Shown here one piece after another: positions 11,380 to 23,022 of a stretch of DNA of 64,000 nt. This DNA comes from Aegilops tauschii subsp. strangulata (Eukaryota > Streptophyta > Magnoliopsida > Poales > Poaceae). The notes beneath the pieces are model-generated. The model did not search any database, was not told the DNA's origin, and saw nothing but the letters and a program-made list of their open reading frames with translations. Position 1 is the first letter of the stretch. The number at the start of each line of letters is the position of its first letter. Both the position numbers and the translations under genes were made by a program. Location: assembly GCF_002575655.3 (NCBI RefSeq), contig NC_053039.3, positions 374,085,633 to 374,149,632 of the forward strand. Reading direction: 5' to 3'.

Positions 11380-12300
11380 AGCGTACGTAGCGTTGTCGTT
11401 CTGGTCGCGAATGTGTACGTACATACTGGTCGATGTAGAGGCGCGCACGTGTCGTAGTAGAGACGCGCACGTAGCATGTACACGTACGTACAGCGGCCAG
11501 GGTGCAAGAAAGTAAATACGGCCATGTACGTACATACGGGCGGGGTCTCGAACGCCTACTCGCGCGTACGTACGGCCAGGGCTCGTGTACATGGCTGGGT
11601 CAGAACGGAGAAACAGCGTCGTCGTCGTGCTCATGGGGAGCCAACCGGCTGGGTGGAAACGGAATGCGTCGTCGTGTTCATCGGGAGGGCTTGGACGGAA
11701 CAGCCGATGGAAACGAGGCCTGGCGTACCGCAGAACGGAGGAAACGGCCGTGTGTTCGACCGGCCACGGTCGAAACGGGATCCTGTTCATCAGGAGGGGT
11801 CTGGCGTACTGCAGAACGGAGGAAACGGACCTCCTACGGTCGAAACGGGGTCCTATTCATCGGGAGGGGTGTGGCGTACCGCAAAACGGAGGAAACGGAC
11901 TTGTGTTGGAGCTCTACGGTCGAAACGGGGGTCCTGTTCATCGGGAGGGGTGTGGCGTACCACAAAACGGGACTCCACGGGATACTGTTCATCTCCACCG
12001 TCGACCCCCTCCAGCCTCCACGGGCTATTGTTCATACACCGTCGACCTCCTCCAGCCTCCACCTGCGATTGTGCATCCACGGGCTCCGGTTCATCCAGCC
12101 TCCACCGGGAACTGTTCATCCAACCCCCCCCTCCCCCCCAGCAACGCTCACTGTTCATCCAGAGGCAGCATCGATCGTCTTCAGTTAGCAGCAGTAGCGA
12201 AGGAATCGCTCGATCGGGTTCAGTTAACAGTCATCGATCGATCGCTCGGGTTCAGTAACGCGTAGCCTGCAGTGCAATCGCTCGGGTTCAGTTAGAGCCC
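11380..12300. repeat. degenerate tandem repeats, CGTACGTA-rich then 70-81 bp units
   Basis: From 11380 to 11600 the sequence is rich in CGTACGTA palindromes. From 11722 the word GGCGTACCGCAGAACGGAGGAAACGG recurs at 11722, 11803, 11873 and 11953, with GTTCATCGGGAGGGG between copies. From 12160 CGATCGATCG and CTCGGGTTCAGTTA repeat. Long ORFs here in several frames result from high GC and repeat periodicity. Confidence 0.6.
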
Positions 12301-12419
12301 AACGCCTCGCACCCACGCGCGTGCGTGTACGAGAGAAACGCGCATCGCTCGGTCCCGACCACCCACCGTAACCGGAAACACCCCAATATTTTCCTCACCC
12401 TCGCTTCTACCACGGTTTT

Positions 12420-12690
12420 GTGGGATCCTTCTCCTGCTTTATGTGATGGATACACTCAAAGGCCACTTGAGCATTATCGGTGATCATACGTCTTGGAATG
12501 AAAGCACTTCCAGAGGGAGAGATAATATCATTCAGAACTGGCCTAAGCCTGTTGACTAGGCACTTTGGAATAACTTTGTAAATAACATTACATAAGCTAA
12601 TAGGATGAAAATCAGTATTTTTTTACTGGCAGGTTCTGAAATTTTGGGTCATGACAATAACCGTGCCATTTACCACTGGTGGCAGGTTAC
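12420..12690 (-). mobile_element. LINE reverse-transcriptase fragment
   Basis: On the minus strand, a short frame matches the conserved N-terminal fingers of plant LINE reverse transcriptases: FHPISLCNVIYKVIPKCLVN, then RLRPVLNDIISPSGSAFIPR and MITDNAQVAFECIHHIK. Normal LINEs read FRPISLCNV and a QSAF motif here. No other LINE domain is present, so it is a truncated relic. It lies just beyond the 3' end of the purine permease gene in the same orientation and could supply its transcript end. Confidence 0.75.
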
Positions 12691-12783
12691 CAATGCCTTA
12701 CGAGTAGACAAGCACAACAATCCAAATCACAATTCATGGAAGGAAAACATAAAATGAGTTTCCAAATCAAAGTGTACTATTAG

Positions 12784-15258
12784 TCACGAGGCTTGGGCAT
12801 CCAAGGCCGCTTTCTTCTTGGCCGCCTTGGCGTCGCTGTACTCGCCGTAGGAGTAGGAGGCGAGGCCCCAGAGCGAGAGCGCGAGCGCCACGCCCTTCTC
12901 GCTGGTGAACTTCTCGTGCAGGAAGATGACGGCCAGCACCTCCGTGACCGGGATGAAGACGGCGATGAGGATCCCGGCGAACAGGGTGTGGACGCAGAAG
13001 ATGACGCCCACGGCGCCCAGGAAGAAGAACTGCCACAGGATGGCGCTCCACACCAGCACCGTGTAGTACCGGGCCTCCCCCAGCTCGAATGCCTGTGCTT
13101 CCCTTGAGATCGCCTGCACGCACGCACCACACACACAAAACATCAATTAGTATGTGCGTCTGCCTTATCGTTTTATAGTGTCTAACTATGGTAACGCTGG
13201 CGCACTCAGTTACTGTCTGAGGTAGCTGTCCATATATGAGCCGTCCATCGAGAGGAGGAGGATTTGCTATCCATGAGACACTTCCTGGTAGTATTACTTT
13301 TTTACTCCCCTGCCCCATTTTATTAGAAGGAGGAAACAAAGATATTGACTGTTCACAGCGCTCGACCAAGCCAAAGTAGCTGAGTCAGATAAGTACCAAA
13401 AGCCAACATAGCCAACATGTACTAGCTGGAATGCGCTCGCAGATAGAAGCTTTGTCGATCTTCCGGGATCTTCCTCCTAGTATCTTCTTTCTTTTATAGG
13501 AGGATGTGATTATCCATGATTCGCTTGTACAAAGAAAGCCTTTCCATCTGACTGTTCCACGTTGGTTTTGCATCATGCCTAGCTAGCTTTTCCTATTACT
13601 AAAAATCACGCAGCAATGTGTCTTATATGACGATCGATTGGTGGTGGGCCACGGGCACTGCTGCACAGTTATGGACGACAGAGCAGCTGAGCCTTTCATC
13701 ACATCTGATGCGTGCGTGGATTTGCACCTTTGGATCGATCATCGGTCGTACGTGCAAGGATCGTGCAGGGACTGTCTGTCAAATTGTGTCGCCCAGATAT
13801 CATTGTGTCGTGCAGAAATTGTGCGTGGCACTATTAAGCGGGCGGTCAAACAACCTTTTTCCTGTGTGGGTACTGGGGTCTAGATCGATGATTCCTTGGT
13901 TTTCTTCACTGAAACCGTGTGGTATCACCACTTAGAGCCAACGGCCATTCGCGTAATGTCGCTTTTCGGCTGCAGCTGCGACGATGATGGCATCCAGGAA
14001 AAGAGGGGCTAGGAAGCAACGGCCGCCTGTAGCCACCATCAATAACTTGATTCCCGTGGGTTGCGATCGCTCGTTGTACGAGCACGACGGAACAGCTAGC
14101 TAGCTACAGCGCCTCCACGTTACCGGATCAATATGCTCGACCGGGCTCTCGTCGTTTTCAGCATGATCACGATTCACAGGCTAGGCTCAGAGAGCCTGCG
14201 CCAATAATTGCTTGGGTCCAATTGGAACGGACGGCGTGGATCGTTTTCGGCATAGCCGTCCTATTGATGCCAATCGCCGTCTGGTCCAAGGCGAAATCAT
14301 TCGGGGGAATTCAAGTGCCGATGGCTCTGTACTGCCCAGGGGAACTCTGGGTCAGGGTCGTTGCCGCTAGGCGCTGCTCAGTCACGAGTCGGCCACGACC
14401 CGTCTCCATGCATGACCCAAGGAAGGAAGAGAAACTACCGTGGCATACTCCTATCCTGCTCCTAGTAGAGTGTGGAGAGAGGGGTGAGTGACATGGGCAC
14501 CGCACCTGGAAATCGTTGTTGACGATCATGCCGACGGTGCAGAAAGCGGTGGCGAAGAAGCCCATCACCAGCTGCATCTCCATCACCAGCGCGTACGTCA
14601 CCACGCGCCCGCCGCCCGCGGCCCGCTTGTAGGTCAGCTCGATCAGCGGCAGCACCAGCCCGTACAGCGCCGCGGCGGCCAGGGTCAGCAGGAACCCCAG
14701 CCAGTACTGCCCCTTGCTCACCCCGGCGGGGCGGTCCGAGGACACGTGCAGCCCCAGCACCACGGCGCCCACGGTGAGCAGCGCCACCGCGTTCACCGAC
14801 AGCGCCGTCAGCCGCTGCCGCACGATCAGGAACGCGAAGAAGACGGTGAAGGCCAGCTGCGTGGAGATGAGGATCGCGGAGGTGGACACGGGCACGAACG
14901 ACAGCCCGTACGCGTACAGGAAGTCGTCGGCGCCGGTCGCCAGCCCGAGCCCCGCGGCGGCGAGCAGTATCCTCGGCGGGGTCAGCACCACCAGCGCGCT
15001 GGGGTCCTGCGCGCGCCGGCTCAGATAGGAGGCCGCCACGGGGAGCAGCAGCAGCGGCCAGCCGCCGGTCTCGAGCCACGCCGAGAGCCACTTCCGGTGC
15101 CCGCCCTTGCTGAAGTAGAGGCGGCTCAGGAGCGGCCCGCCCGTGGTGCCCAGCGTGAGCATCCCGCAGTTGAGCGCCACCAGGAACCGCTGCATCGCCT
15201 TGCCGCGCGCCGGCGGCGCGGGGCGCTGGTCGGAGTCCTTGGGCGCCTCCACGTCCAT
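12784..15258 (-). CDS. purine permease (PUP family), two exons
   Basis: A plasma-membrane importer of the plant purine permease family (drug/metabolite transporter superfamily), which carry adenine, cytokinins and related bases with protons. Exon 1 is 15258-14506 (251 codons, ending ...VNNDFQ before GTGCGG). The intron is 14505-14114 down to 13114 (1392 bp). Exon 2 is 13113-12784, after a GTGCAG acceptor, in phase 0. The product is 360 residues, normal for the family. After a short charged N terminus come the family signatures: GTTGGPLLSRLYF near residue 37, GLATGADDFLYAYGLSFVPV near 105, STSAILISTQLAFT near 126, GQYWLGFLLTLAAAALYGLV near 183, and FIPVTEVLAVIFLHEKFTSE in exon 2. About ten hydrophobic segments are visible and no lesion is seen. 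Substrate cannot be told from sequence. Confidence 0.9.
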
Positions 15259-15640
15259 GCCTACGTTGCGAGGGTGCGCCTGCGCGTGTCTGAGTGCTGG
15301 GTACGGTAGCTGGATGGCGCTTGTCTAGGACTCCATTTTTGGAAGCTAGTGCGCACCGCGCTTTGGAGACAACGATGGCGCCGGCCGGCGGGCTGAGGAT
15401 ATGAATTGAGAAAGGTTTAGCTACTGACATGAGTTTGCCACTGATTTGTACATTAATTGCCAAGCAATAATGCTACTACAGCTACTACAAAGATCTACAA
15501 ATGTTTTACTTCCTCTTATCCAAATTAATTGATGCACTAGAACTTTGATATAAAATCTCTACTTCTAAAAAAGAGTTGGTTTACCTCCCGCCTACCCTAT
15601 ATTATGCCCACAAGCGTCATACAAGCAATCTTTTGCTGAA
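15259..15640. other. upstream region of the purine permease
   Basis: The sequence upstream of the ATG at 15258 should hold the promoter, but no clear TATA box was found. No other feature is visible. Confidence 0.35.
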
Positions 15641-15659
15641 GCGCATCCACAACTAGGAC

Positions 15660-16180
15660 CGGCTCATTTGACGCATGCATTAACTCAATCAAATCAAATC
15701 TTAACAAACTCTAAACTAAATTTTAACTTTATACCCAAACCAAATCAAATCTTACCAAAACATCAACTATAATCAAATTTGACTGGCCGATTTGACGCGT
15801 GCATTAACTCAATCAAATCGGCACTTTCAAAACAACATCATGCATCAACTCATCCAAATCAAATCTTAACAAAATCTCAACTAAATCAAACTTTCCTTGC
15901 CTTCTCTTGCTCATACCCGAGTCAAATCAAATCTTACCAAAACATCATCTATAATCAAATTTGGCTGGTCCATTTGACGCATGCATTAACTCAATAAATC
16001 GGCACTTTCAAAACATCATCATGCATTAACTCATTCAAATTAAATCTTAACAAAATCTCAACTAAATCCAAACTTTCCTTGCCTTCTCCTGCTCATACCC
16101 GAGTCAAATCAAATCTTACCGAAACATCATCTATAATCAAATTTGGCTGGTCCATTTGACGCTGCTCATGTTCTTATTTT
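15660..16180. repeat. 182-bp tandem repeat
   Basis: The word TTTGACGC occurs at 15791, 15973 and 16155, exactly 182 bp apart, with high identity between (CATGCATTAACTCA, AAATCGGCACTTTCAAAACA, CTTTCCTTGCCTTCTC). A partial unit precedes at 15660 and a diverged one follows to about 16390. The sequence is AT-rich and lacks coding potential. Confidence 0.85.
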
Positions 16181-16399
16181 GCGGGTTTTTCCTATGTTTT
16201 GATTTTTGATTTCCTTTTCTTCTGTGTCATTTTTTCTATGACCAATCTATTACTTTTTGCTCAGATCAAAATCGACACTTTTCCAAAACAAAATCCAACC
16301 AAATCGGGACTTTTCAAAACAACGTCATGCATTAAATTAATCAAATCAAATCTTATCAAAACATTAAATGTAATTAAAGTTGGCCGGCTCATTTGACAT

Positions 16400-17120
16400 G
16401 TGCGGGCGTTTTTGTTTTTCGTTTTTTCTTCTACATTTTGTTTTTTGTTTTTTTATATTCCATTTTTATGGCGAACCTATTATTTGTGCTCGGCATACTA
16501 TCATAATTGGTACATAATTGTACACCACGGTGAGTCAGTAGCATCCCCTCCATTCCGGTTAAACCTCACCCACCGATTTTTTTTATCACACTAATTTATT
16601 TAAACCATTTTTAGCCCAATCATCTACTTAATCTGGTTTTTATCTGCTAAATCTACGCAAATTATGCAGATCGATCTTCGATATATTATGTCGTTATGGA
16701 AAGGAATCAATCACGGTGATCTCTAATCAATCTTTAAAAACCAAATCTATGAAAAGAGTCAATGTTTGATAATACAAGGCAACATTTATGAAAAGGAATC
16801 AATCACATGTCTATAATCTCTTCCTTTGTTATTAAAGGGAGTCTATTATAAAATGGCAATCTGTAATAGTCCTTGTTGGTACCCATGACTCCCAGCAATC
16901 GAAGGGACACCCCACCGGTATTTTTATCGTTCCACTCCCACCAGTTTTATTGATTTATTTTATTCCTCATCTAGCCCGCACCACACGAGCCTCTCTTCCT
17001 TCTCTTCAGCGGTTGATTCCTCTTCATGTAGGGATCCTTCTATAGAATGAGGTTGCGCCCCCACCACTCGACTCCTCCTCTCCCCTTGACTAGGGTTTAT
17101 ATATAAAGCTACATGCAACA
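16400..17120. other. AT-rich, no feature recognised
   Basis: AT-rich sequence without recognisable gene or repeat. Confidence 0.35.
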
Positions 17121-17134
17121 CGATGCGCACCTAA

Positions 17135-18375
17135 CTATGGATGTCACCCATCTTCCGCCATGGTGAGCGACCCCGACCACCGACAGCGATGTGTGCCCGC
17201 TCTACGACAGCTCGAGGACCAGCCAGGAAGGGGGAGGTGGAGGAGTTGTGGTGTCATGCTCTTCGCCGATGATTGAAAGTCGCATGCCCTGTAGTACCCG
17301 CTCGATTGAGCTCCTCCACACTCGCCTCTTATGTTGTTGATGTGTCGCAGGAGCCTCCATGGAGGTGGCGGGCAGAGAATATGAAAATTGATGTATGACG
17401 GCAATAGAATTGTTGTCGATTACACCACTTTATGTTTCTTGGAATTGAATGGTTTGTCATAGAATATGAAATTTGAGTATGACAGTTGTTCAGCTGAAAA
17501 TAATCTGGTGAGCAATAATAAAATGAAGAATAGCTTCTCGAACATTCCTATCGGTGGTGGCAGCCATAGCGGCATCGCGGAGCAGCGGGTGGTGATGGCG
17601 GCGACCGCAACATCTCGGGGCGGTAGGTGGCGACGGCAGTCCTAGGCCAGTACGTGGGCAGAGATGCTCCTCACATCTTGCGTCTGGATCCGCTCCATTC
17701 AGCCGTGCCAGAGCTCCTCGGACGTTCCTCGTGACGGAGGCAGCGAGCTACCTATGGATGTCACCCTTCTTCGCCATGGTGAGCGACCTCGACCCCCGAT
17801 AGTGATGTGTGTCTGCTCTGCGGCGGCTCGAGGACTAGGCGGGAAGGAGGAGGTGGAGGAGTTGTGGCGTCACGCCCCCCCCCCCCCCCCCCCGATGATT
17901 TAAAGTCCTCTGCCCTGCAGCACCCGCTCGATTCAGCTCCTCCACACTTGTTCCTTCTATTGTTGATGTGTCGCAGTAGCCTTCACGGAGGCGGCGGCTG
18001 ATGAATATGAAATTTTATGTTTGACAGTAATAAAATTGTTGTAGATTTAGCCCACTTTGTGTTTCTTTAAATTAAACGGGTTGCCACAGAATATGACATT
18101 TGAGTATGACAATTGTTGAACCGAAAATAATCTGGCGAGTGATAATAACATGAAGAATAGCTTCGCGAACATTCCTCGCAGTTGTGGCGGCCATAGCGGC
18201 ATCACGAAACAACGGGTGGTGATGGCGATGACCGCAACATCTCGGAGCGGTAGGTGGCGGCGGTCCTGGGCCAGCGTGTGGGCGGAGATGCTCCTCACAG
18301 CCGGCACCTGGATCCGCTCCATTCAGCCGTGCCCGAGCTTCTCGGTCGTTCCTTGTGACGGAAGCTGCGACCGCG
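17135..18375. repeat. tandem duplication of a ~620-bp unit
   Basis: The segment from 17135 (CTATGGATGTCACCC) repeats from 17752. Matching landmarks are 617 to 627 bp apart across the unit: GGAGGTGGAGGAGTTGTGG, AATAGAATTGTTGT, and GGCCATAGCGGCATC...CATCTCGG. Each copy is diverged by many substitutions. The second copy contains a 19-base C run (17875-17893). No coding frame is shared between copies. Confidence 0.75.
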
Positions 18376-19549
18376 GCGTCGCGGAGCGACGGGTGACGGC
18401 GTCCAAGGTCATGCACGCTGGTAGACATGCTATTTAAGAGGGTTTTTTTGCTGGATATTATTTAAGAGGGTCTATTTTTCTAAAGAAAAAAGATCTTGTT
18501 CTTTTCTTTCTATACAAGATTTTGCACCTTCATAGAGTTTATGTTTCATTTTAGTTTGTTGTGAGTGGTATTGCTTAAGTTCTCTTTCAACTAAATGGTT
18601 GCCATCGAAGAAAGATCATCACGGCTCTCTTGCAATATTTATGAGATTGCATCTAGAAAGGGGTTCATCGACTCAATATGATGTTTCTTACAATTACAAA
18701 AATACATCATATGATTTGCTTCTCTTTCCCTTTGGAAGTGCTTTAATTTGGCCTTCCTATTTGATCGTCAAAACATAAGCATGCTAGGGAATCACAGTGG
18801 TCAATGGAAAGGTGGGATATGGAAGAGGAACTTTAGCACTTGTTGTAATGTGCTCGCGGCATTTCTCTCCTTCTACCGTAAGGACACGGGCATTTCTTTG
18901 CCACTATATACCCATGGCGAAGGTGAGTTGGGAGTTATCTGGTTTTAAAGGAGAGGGCTCCAGAGAGAAATGCCCTGCTACGGTGGGAAGCCGAGTGGGA
19001 ATGAAAGAATCTGGCTCAAAAGAGGAAGGGTGTGTCGTGGGATGGGGTTTTTGTGTAGGACTCGCGTGTTGGAGATAACATGGCGGATCGTTCGGACAAC
19101 CACATTTCTCCACCACATATGGTCTGGATTTGGAGGGAGCCCGGACTGTCTAGACAGTTGAATTTTGGGGAACCTGTTGGGCACCCGTACACGCCCAGAC
19201 ATATAAGATAGAAATGAGCTTCGACCTTGGAGACAACCTTAATCATTTGTTTGATTCATTTATATGTATTGCAGCCCGTAGCAACGCACGAGCGTTTTAC
19301 TAGTTATACTAAGTGTGCGTCAATTAATATGGATCGGAGGAAGTACTTAACTTTCCAAACTATAATTCTCTCCCCTCTCAATTTAACCCCTTCATCCCCT
19401 ATTACCAATCATAATCCTTAACATCAGCTTGTTTGTAAAAGTTTCAAGTAACTTTTCGGTGCGAGAGGATCGTGATAAGTGCAAATAGTTTTGGGTTACA
19501 AAGTAAGTACTAGTCTATACTATTAAGGGGAATAAATTGTTACCAAGTA
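18376..19549. other. no gene recognised
   Basis: Nothing coding is recognised. The words GTAGCAACGCACGAGCGTTTTACTAG near 19278 resemble the terminal part of a common unclassified Triticeae DNA element. Confidence 0.35.
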
Positions 19550-19662
19550 CTCCCTCCGTCCGGAAATACTTGTCGCACAAATAGATAAAATTGGATGTAT
19601 CTAGAACTAAAATATGTCTAGATACATCCATTTCACCGACAAGTATTTCCGGACGGAGGGAG
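19550..19662. mobile_element. Stowaway MITE (Athos type)
   Basis: 113 bp, nearly a perfect hairpin: CTCCCTCCGTCCGGAAATAC at the left and its complement at the right, flanked by TA on both sides (19548-19549, 19663-19664). The Tc1/mariner-type ends and the body match the Triticeae Athos family as I recall it. Non-coding and non-autonomous. Confidence 0.95.
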
Positions 19663-20468
19663 TATTAAGCAATCCAAACTATTATAAAAAAGTAAATCAT
19701 AAGAAAAAAATCCACAATTGTAGACCTTAAATAAAAAATCACTACGTTACTTTTTTTTCAAAAACCCATCAGTATTGTGCTGACAGTTTGTCGATAACAC
19801 TGATAGGTCACTAAATGCATGTTGACACCGTTTCTGACGGATGAGGCCCCATCTAAGTGCTGAGGTGATAAAAAACTTAACACCATCCAATTGGGCAATT
19901 AAACTGGGTGTAGGACCCACCCGTCAGCGTGCACACACACTTCTCTCTACCTTGTACAGTCTGTTGAGCACCTTGTGTGCACACGTACAGTTAGTTGGGA
20001 ACGCGGGTGCATCATGCATCTCTGCCTAGGCGACAAGTAAGGGCGTGTTTGGTTCCCTGCATATGGCCCAGCCTGGCTCTGCGTTTACTGTGCGGCCCGC
20101 ATGGGACGGAACTTAAAGCACGTCCAGGCCAGGCCCAGGGGAAACGCCCGAATCGGCAGTAGCTCGCGAGCCTGGCTCGGGCGAGGCAGGGGAGGGCGAC
20201 GCGCTTCTCTCCTCGTGCGACCAGGGAGATGGCGCGAGCTCGCCCGCGTCGCCGAAAAATCGGCGGGAGGATTTTGGCTCACCTCCCGCCGAGTACACCC
20301 CTATTTAGCCCCCTCCCTCACCGCCCCAACTCCCGCCACCATTCTCCCTCCCTTTGAGCTTTCCCGCCGACGCGCATCGGCATCGGCCGGTGGTCCACGG
20401 CGTCGGCGCCCCTTCACCTGCCAGCGTTGATCTTCTAGACCGTCCCCCCTCGTCCTCGAGTTGCAGCC

Positions 20469-22080
20469 ATGGCCTCTGTGAGTTCAATCCCCCTTTCTCT
20501 CTGTTCCTTCTAGCTAGATCTGAGCTGCAGTTAGGGTTTGATCTAGATGCATGGTTGATTAGTGGTCTGATCTGTGAGCTCATATGGTTGATTGCTATGT
20601 TGCGGTTGCAATTTGTGGTAGGGCTAGATGTTCAAGCATGTGGTAGGCTAGATTAGTAGTAGAGTTTGAAGTTGAACCTTGTGCTTGTGTTGATTCGTAC
20701 TTAGATCTATGGTTTGTAGCTATTGGTGGTCCATTTGTAGCATGCTGTTTGTTGTAGATGTATGTTCGTGCTCATAGATTGTTGGTATGCTTAGTATGAT
20801 AGCGATGAACCATGTGCTTAGTATGATAGTGATGAAGCATGTGCTTGTTATGATAGTGATGAACCATGTACATGTATGCTCCTGCTTTCATGGATTGTCC
20901 GGTATGTTGTGTGCTATGCTTACTGTCAATGCGTGCTACGATTGTAGGACATGACCACGCAGACGCAAGATCTTAGTCAGGCCCTTGTCATGTCCGACAA
21001 CCAGTTTGCTCCATCGTTTGTCGAGGACACGCAGCCTATGTCCGAGATGGCACCTGATTCAGAGGTGTTCGCGTCTGATTCCCTCTATGTGCTAGTAATG
21101 CTCGTTGAGCCAACTCCTGTTGCTGTTGCACTCAAGGTAGCAACAGCAAAGGAAAAGAAGGATGGTAGGTCGAACAACATGAAGTGGCAGCCGTTCATGT
21201 CCACGTTCGTGCTGAACAAGATGTGTGAGCTCATCTCTAGTGGGGTTAATTAGGACTGACAAGGGCTTCAAGAAGGTGCACTTAAACACCGTTGCGAAGC
21301 AGGTGTTCGAGTTCTGTGGGCAGGAGGTGTCTGCCACCCAGGTGTACAACCACTTGAGGAAGTGGAGAGGTCAATGGATCCAAGTGTCCAAGCTGAGAGA
21401 CCTTAGCGGCACCTCATGGGATGAGAACACTTGCTCCATAGTTCTGGAGGCAGAGCACTACGCCGCCCATGTCGCGGTTAGCTCACAACTCTCTTCCTTT
21501 TCATACTGTCCATCATTGCCTACTCCTAATCGCAAGTAACAAAGCTTGTGTTTCATTCTTAGGACCACCCAAGGGACGCTGAGTTCCTCAACACACCCAT
21601 ACAAAACTACAACCAGATGCAGCACATCTTCTCCTTCGGGCTGGCAACTGGGAAGCATATGCCATGGGCTCGGGGGAACCTCTTGGTTCTCCCATGCCAG
21701 ACTTCCCTGGGACCCCGGACGTCGAGGTCCTTGATGGCCCTGACAAGCCCTTCGTGAAGCCCTTCGACAAGCCATTTGACCCCGTCCATGATAGGAAGAG
21801 GAAGAGAGGAGGCCTGATGGAGGAGAAGATCAATGTCTTTTGCAGCATGACTGAGGCAGTGAAGGAGGTGGCAACAACCATCAGGGAATGCAAGCCCCTC
21901 GACGTCCACCCTGACCTATATGGCGCTGTCATGACCCAGGGTGGCTTCAGCGACGAGGCTCTCATGGCAGCTCTCAGCCACCTGCTTGACAACAAGGCCC
22001 AGGGTGTTGGGTTCGTTGCCATGGCAGACGCTCACAGGGTGTTGTGGCTCAGGAGCTGGCTGGGCAATCACTACTACTAG
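20469..22080 (+). pseudogene. Myb/SANT-like protein, PIF-associated, frameshifted
   Basis: A relic of the Myb_DNA-bind_3-type protein common in grasses and linked to PIF/Harbinger elements, where it is thought to bind DNA with the transposase. The first coding bases ATGGCCTCT (20469) end at a GTGAGT donor. The main exon starts after TAG at 20949 and reads MTTQTQDLSQALVMSDNQF onward. The Myb-like part follows: WQPFMSTFVLNKMCELISSG, then TDKGFKKVHLNTVAKQVFEF, then TQVYNHLRKWRGQWIQVSKL. An 86-bp intron (21477-21562) separates AHVA from DHPRDAEFLN. Two lesions break it: about four extra bases (AATT) at 21248-21251, producing TAG, and two extra bases at about 21657-21660 (CATATGCC). The last part in a third frame holds the acidic linker and ends ...LGNHYY. 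Confidence 0.7.
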
Positions 22081-22446
22081 AGTAGTGCTGCCTGTGAGCG
22101 TGCATGATCCCCGATGGCGATGGCGGTGGCGACGACGATGACGATGACGACGTACATTTTGTGTAGTTAGGGCTAAAAAACTATTTGATGGTCTGTATAT
22201 TTTGGTGAGGTGGTATATACTAACCCCTCACGCTGATGGTGAACTTGCGGTGGTAGGACGACACCCTCTTTTGGATGTGGTGGTAGGTTAACACCAAGGT
22301 AGTGCTAGGTAGAACTTGCTATGCCGTATGATCATGCATGCTTTACTTCTTCTCTTCTGCTCCATTATTGTTTGTGTGCTACTTTGCTTGCTACTTGTGT
22401 GCTCCATTGATTTGCTACTTCAACTCTTGCTCTTGTGCATTGCTAG

Positions 22447-22599
22447 GGTAAGTGGTATGCCGTGTTCATCGGTAAGGCTCCAGGGGTTTACAGTTCATAG
22501 GAAGAAACTAGTGCACAAGTGGCATCGTATAGCAACAGCAGCCATAGAGGGTTCAAGACTAGGCAGGCAGCAGAACAAGTTTACTCCGACTGGGTGTGA
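22447..22599 (+). pseudogene. RNase H1 N-terminal / viroplasmin-type domain relic
   Basis: The frame reads GKWYAVFIGKAPGVYSS, then TAG (22498-22500), then EETSAQVASYSNSSHRGFKT and RQAAEQVYSDWV before TGA. KWYAV...G..PGVY and a final FKT...A...Y are hallmarks of the RNase H1 N-terminal hybrid-binding fold (also called the caulimovirus viroplasmin domain). It sits at the 3' side of the Harbinger-like element, downstream of the Myb relic; in grasses this domain occurs in transposon-linked proteins. The internal stop falls where the family normally has a tryptophan. The context gives no sign of an integrated virus. Confidence 0.55.
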
Positions 22600-23022
22600 A
22601 ATCACGGAGGCAGCAGTGTTGACAGTGGCAAGGTTGGAGGTGTCAAAGTGGAAGGCGCTAAGGTGGATCGTCAATTTGGGCTGAAACTGAAGAACTTCAT
22701 CATCTTCGCCCAGTTCATCGCCACTGTTGTGTTGTGGCGTTGGTGTGCTATGTGTGATCATTGTGGGTAAGCTCACCAACTAGGGTACAAGGTAAGCACA
22801 CCATGTATGCCGTATGCAACCAAACGCCGTGTTCATGTGCCGCTTGGGCCAATGCAGGCAACCAAACAAAGTGCACTTGCGTATTACCTAATGCAGGGAC
22901 ACTAGATGCAGGCAACCAAACAACTTGCAGATGGCGCATTAAGGCCTGTTTTTGCTCAATCAGGCTGGGTTGAGAAGTGTATGCGATGCATGGACTTTTC
23001 ACAATTTGAACCAAACACACCC

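Larger units (their letters stand above)
20041..23022 (+). mobile_element. PIF/Harbinger-like element carrying host-like domains
   Basis: The left end reads GGGCGTGTTTGGTT and the right end is its near-perfect inverse (AACCAAACACACCC at 23009-23022). The left flank is TAA and the right flank CAA, close to the 3-bp TWA target of PIF/Harbinger elements. The element is 2982 bp. It contains a broken Myb/SANT gene, the usual second ORF of PIF/Pong elements, and an RNase H1 N-terminal type domain. No DDE transposase is visible, so it is non-autonomous. Confidence 0.65.

Noticed and set aside
11476..12265. Three overlapping frames of 226-260 codons
   Set aside because: They cover tandem repeats in different frames and show no family features.
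14222..14491. Short plus-strand ORF near the purine permease
   Set aside because: It lies in the intron, opposite strand, with no conserved motif.
22447..22599. Viroplasmin-type domain as sign of an integrated caulimovirus
   Set aside because: No movement, coat or viral RT region nearby, and the domain lies inside a Harbinger-like element; host RNase H1-like origin is more likely.
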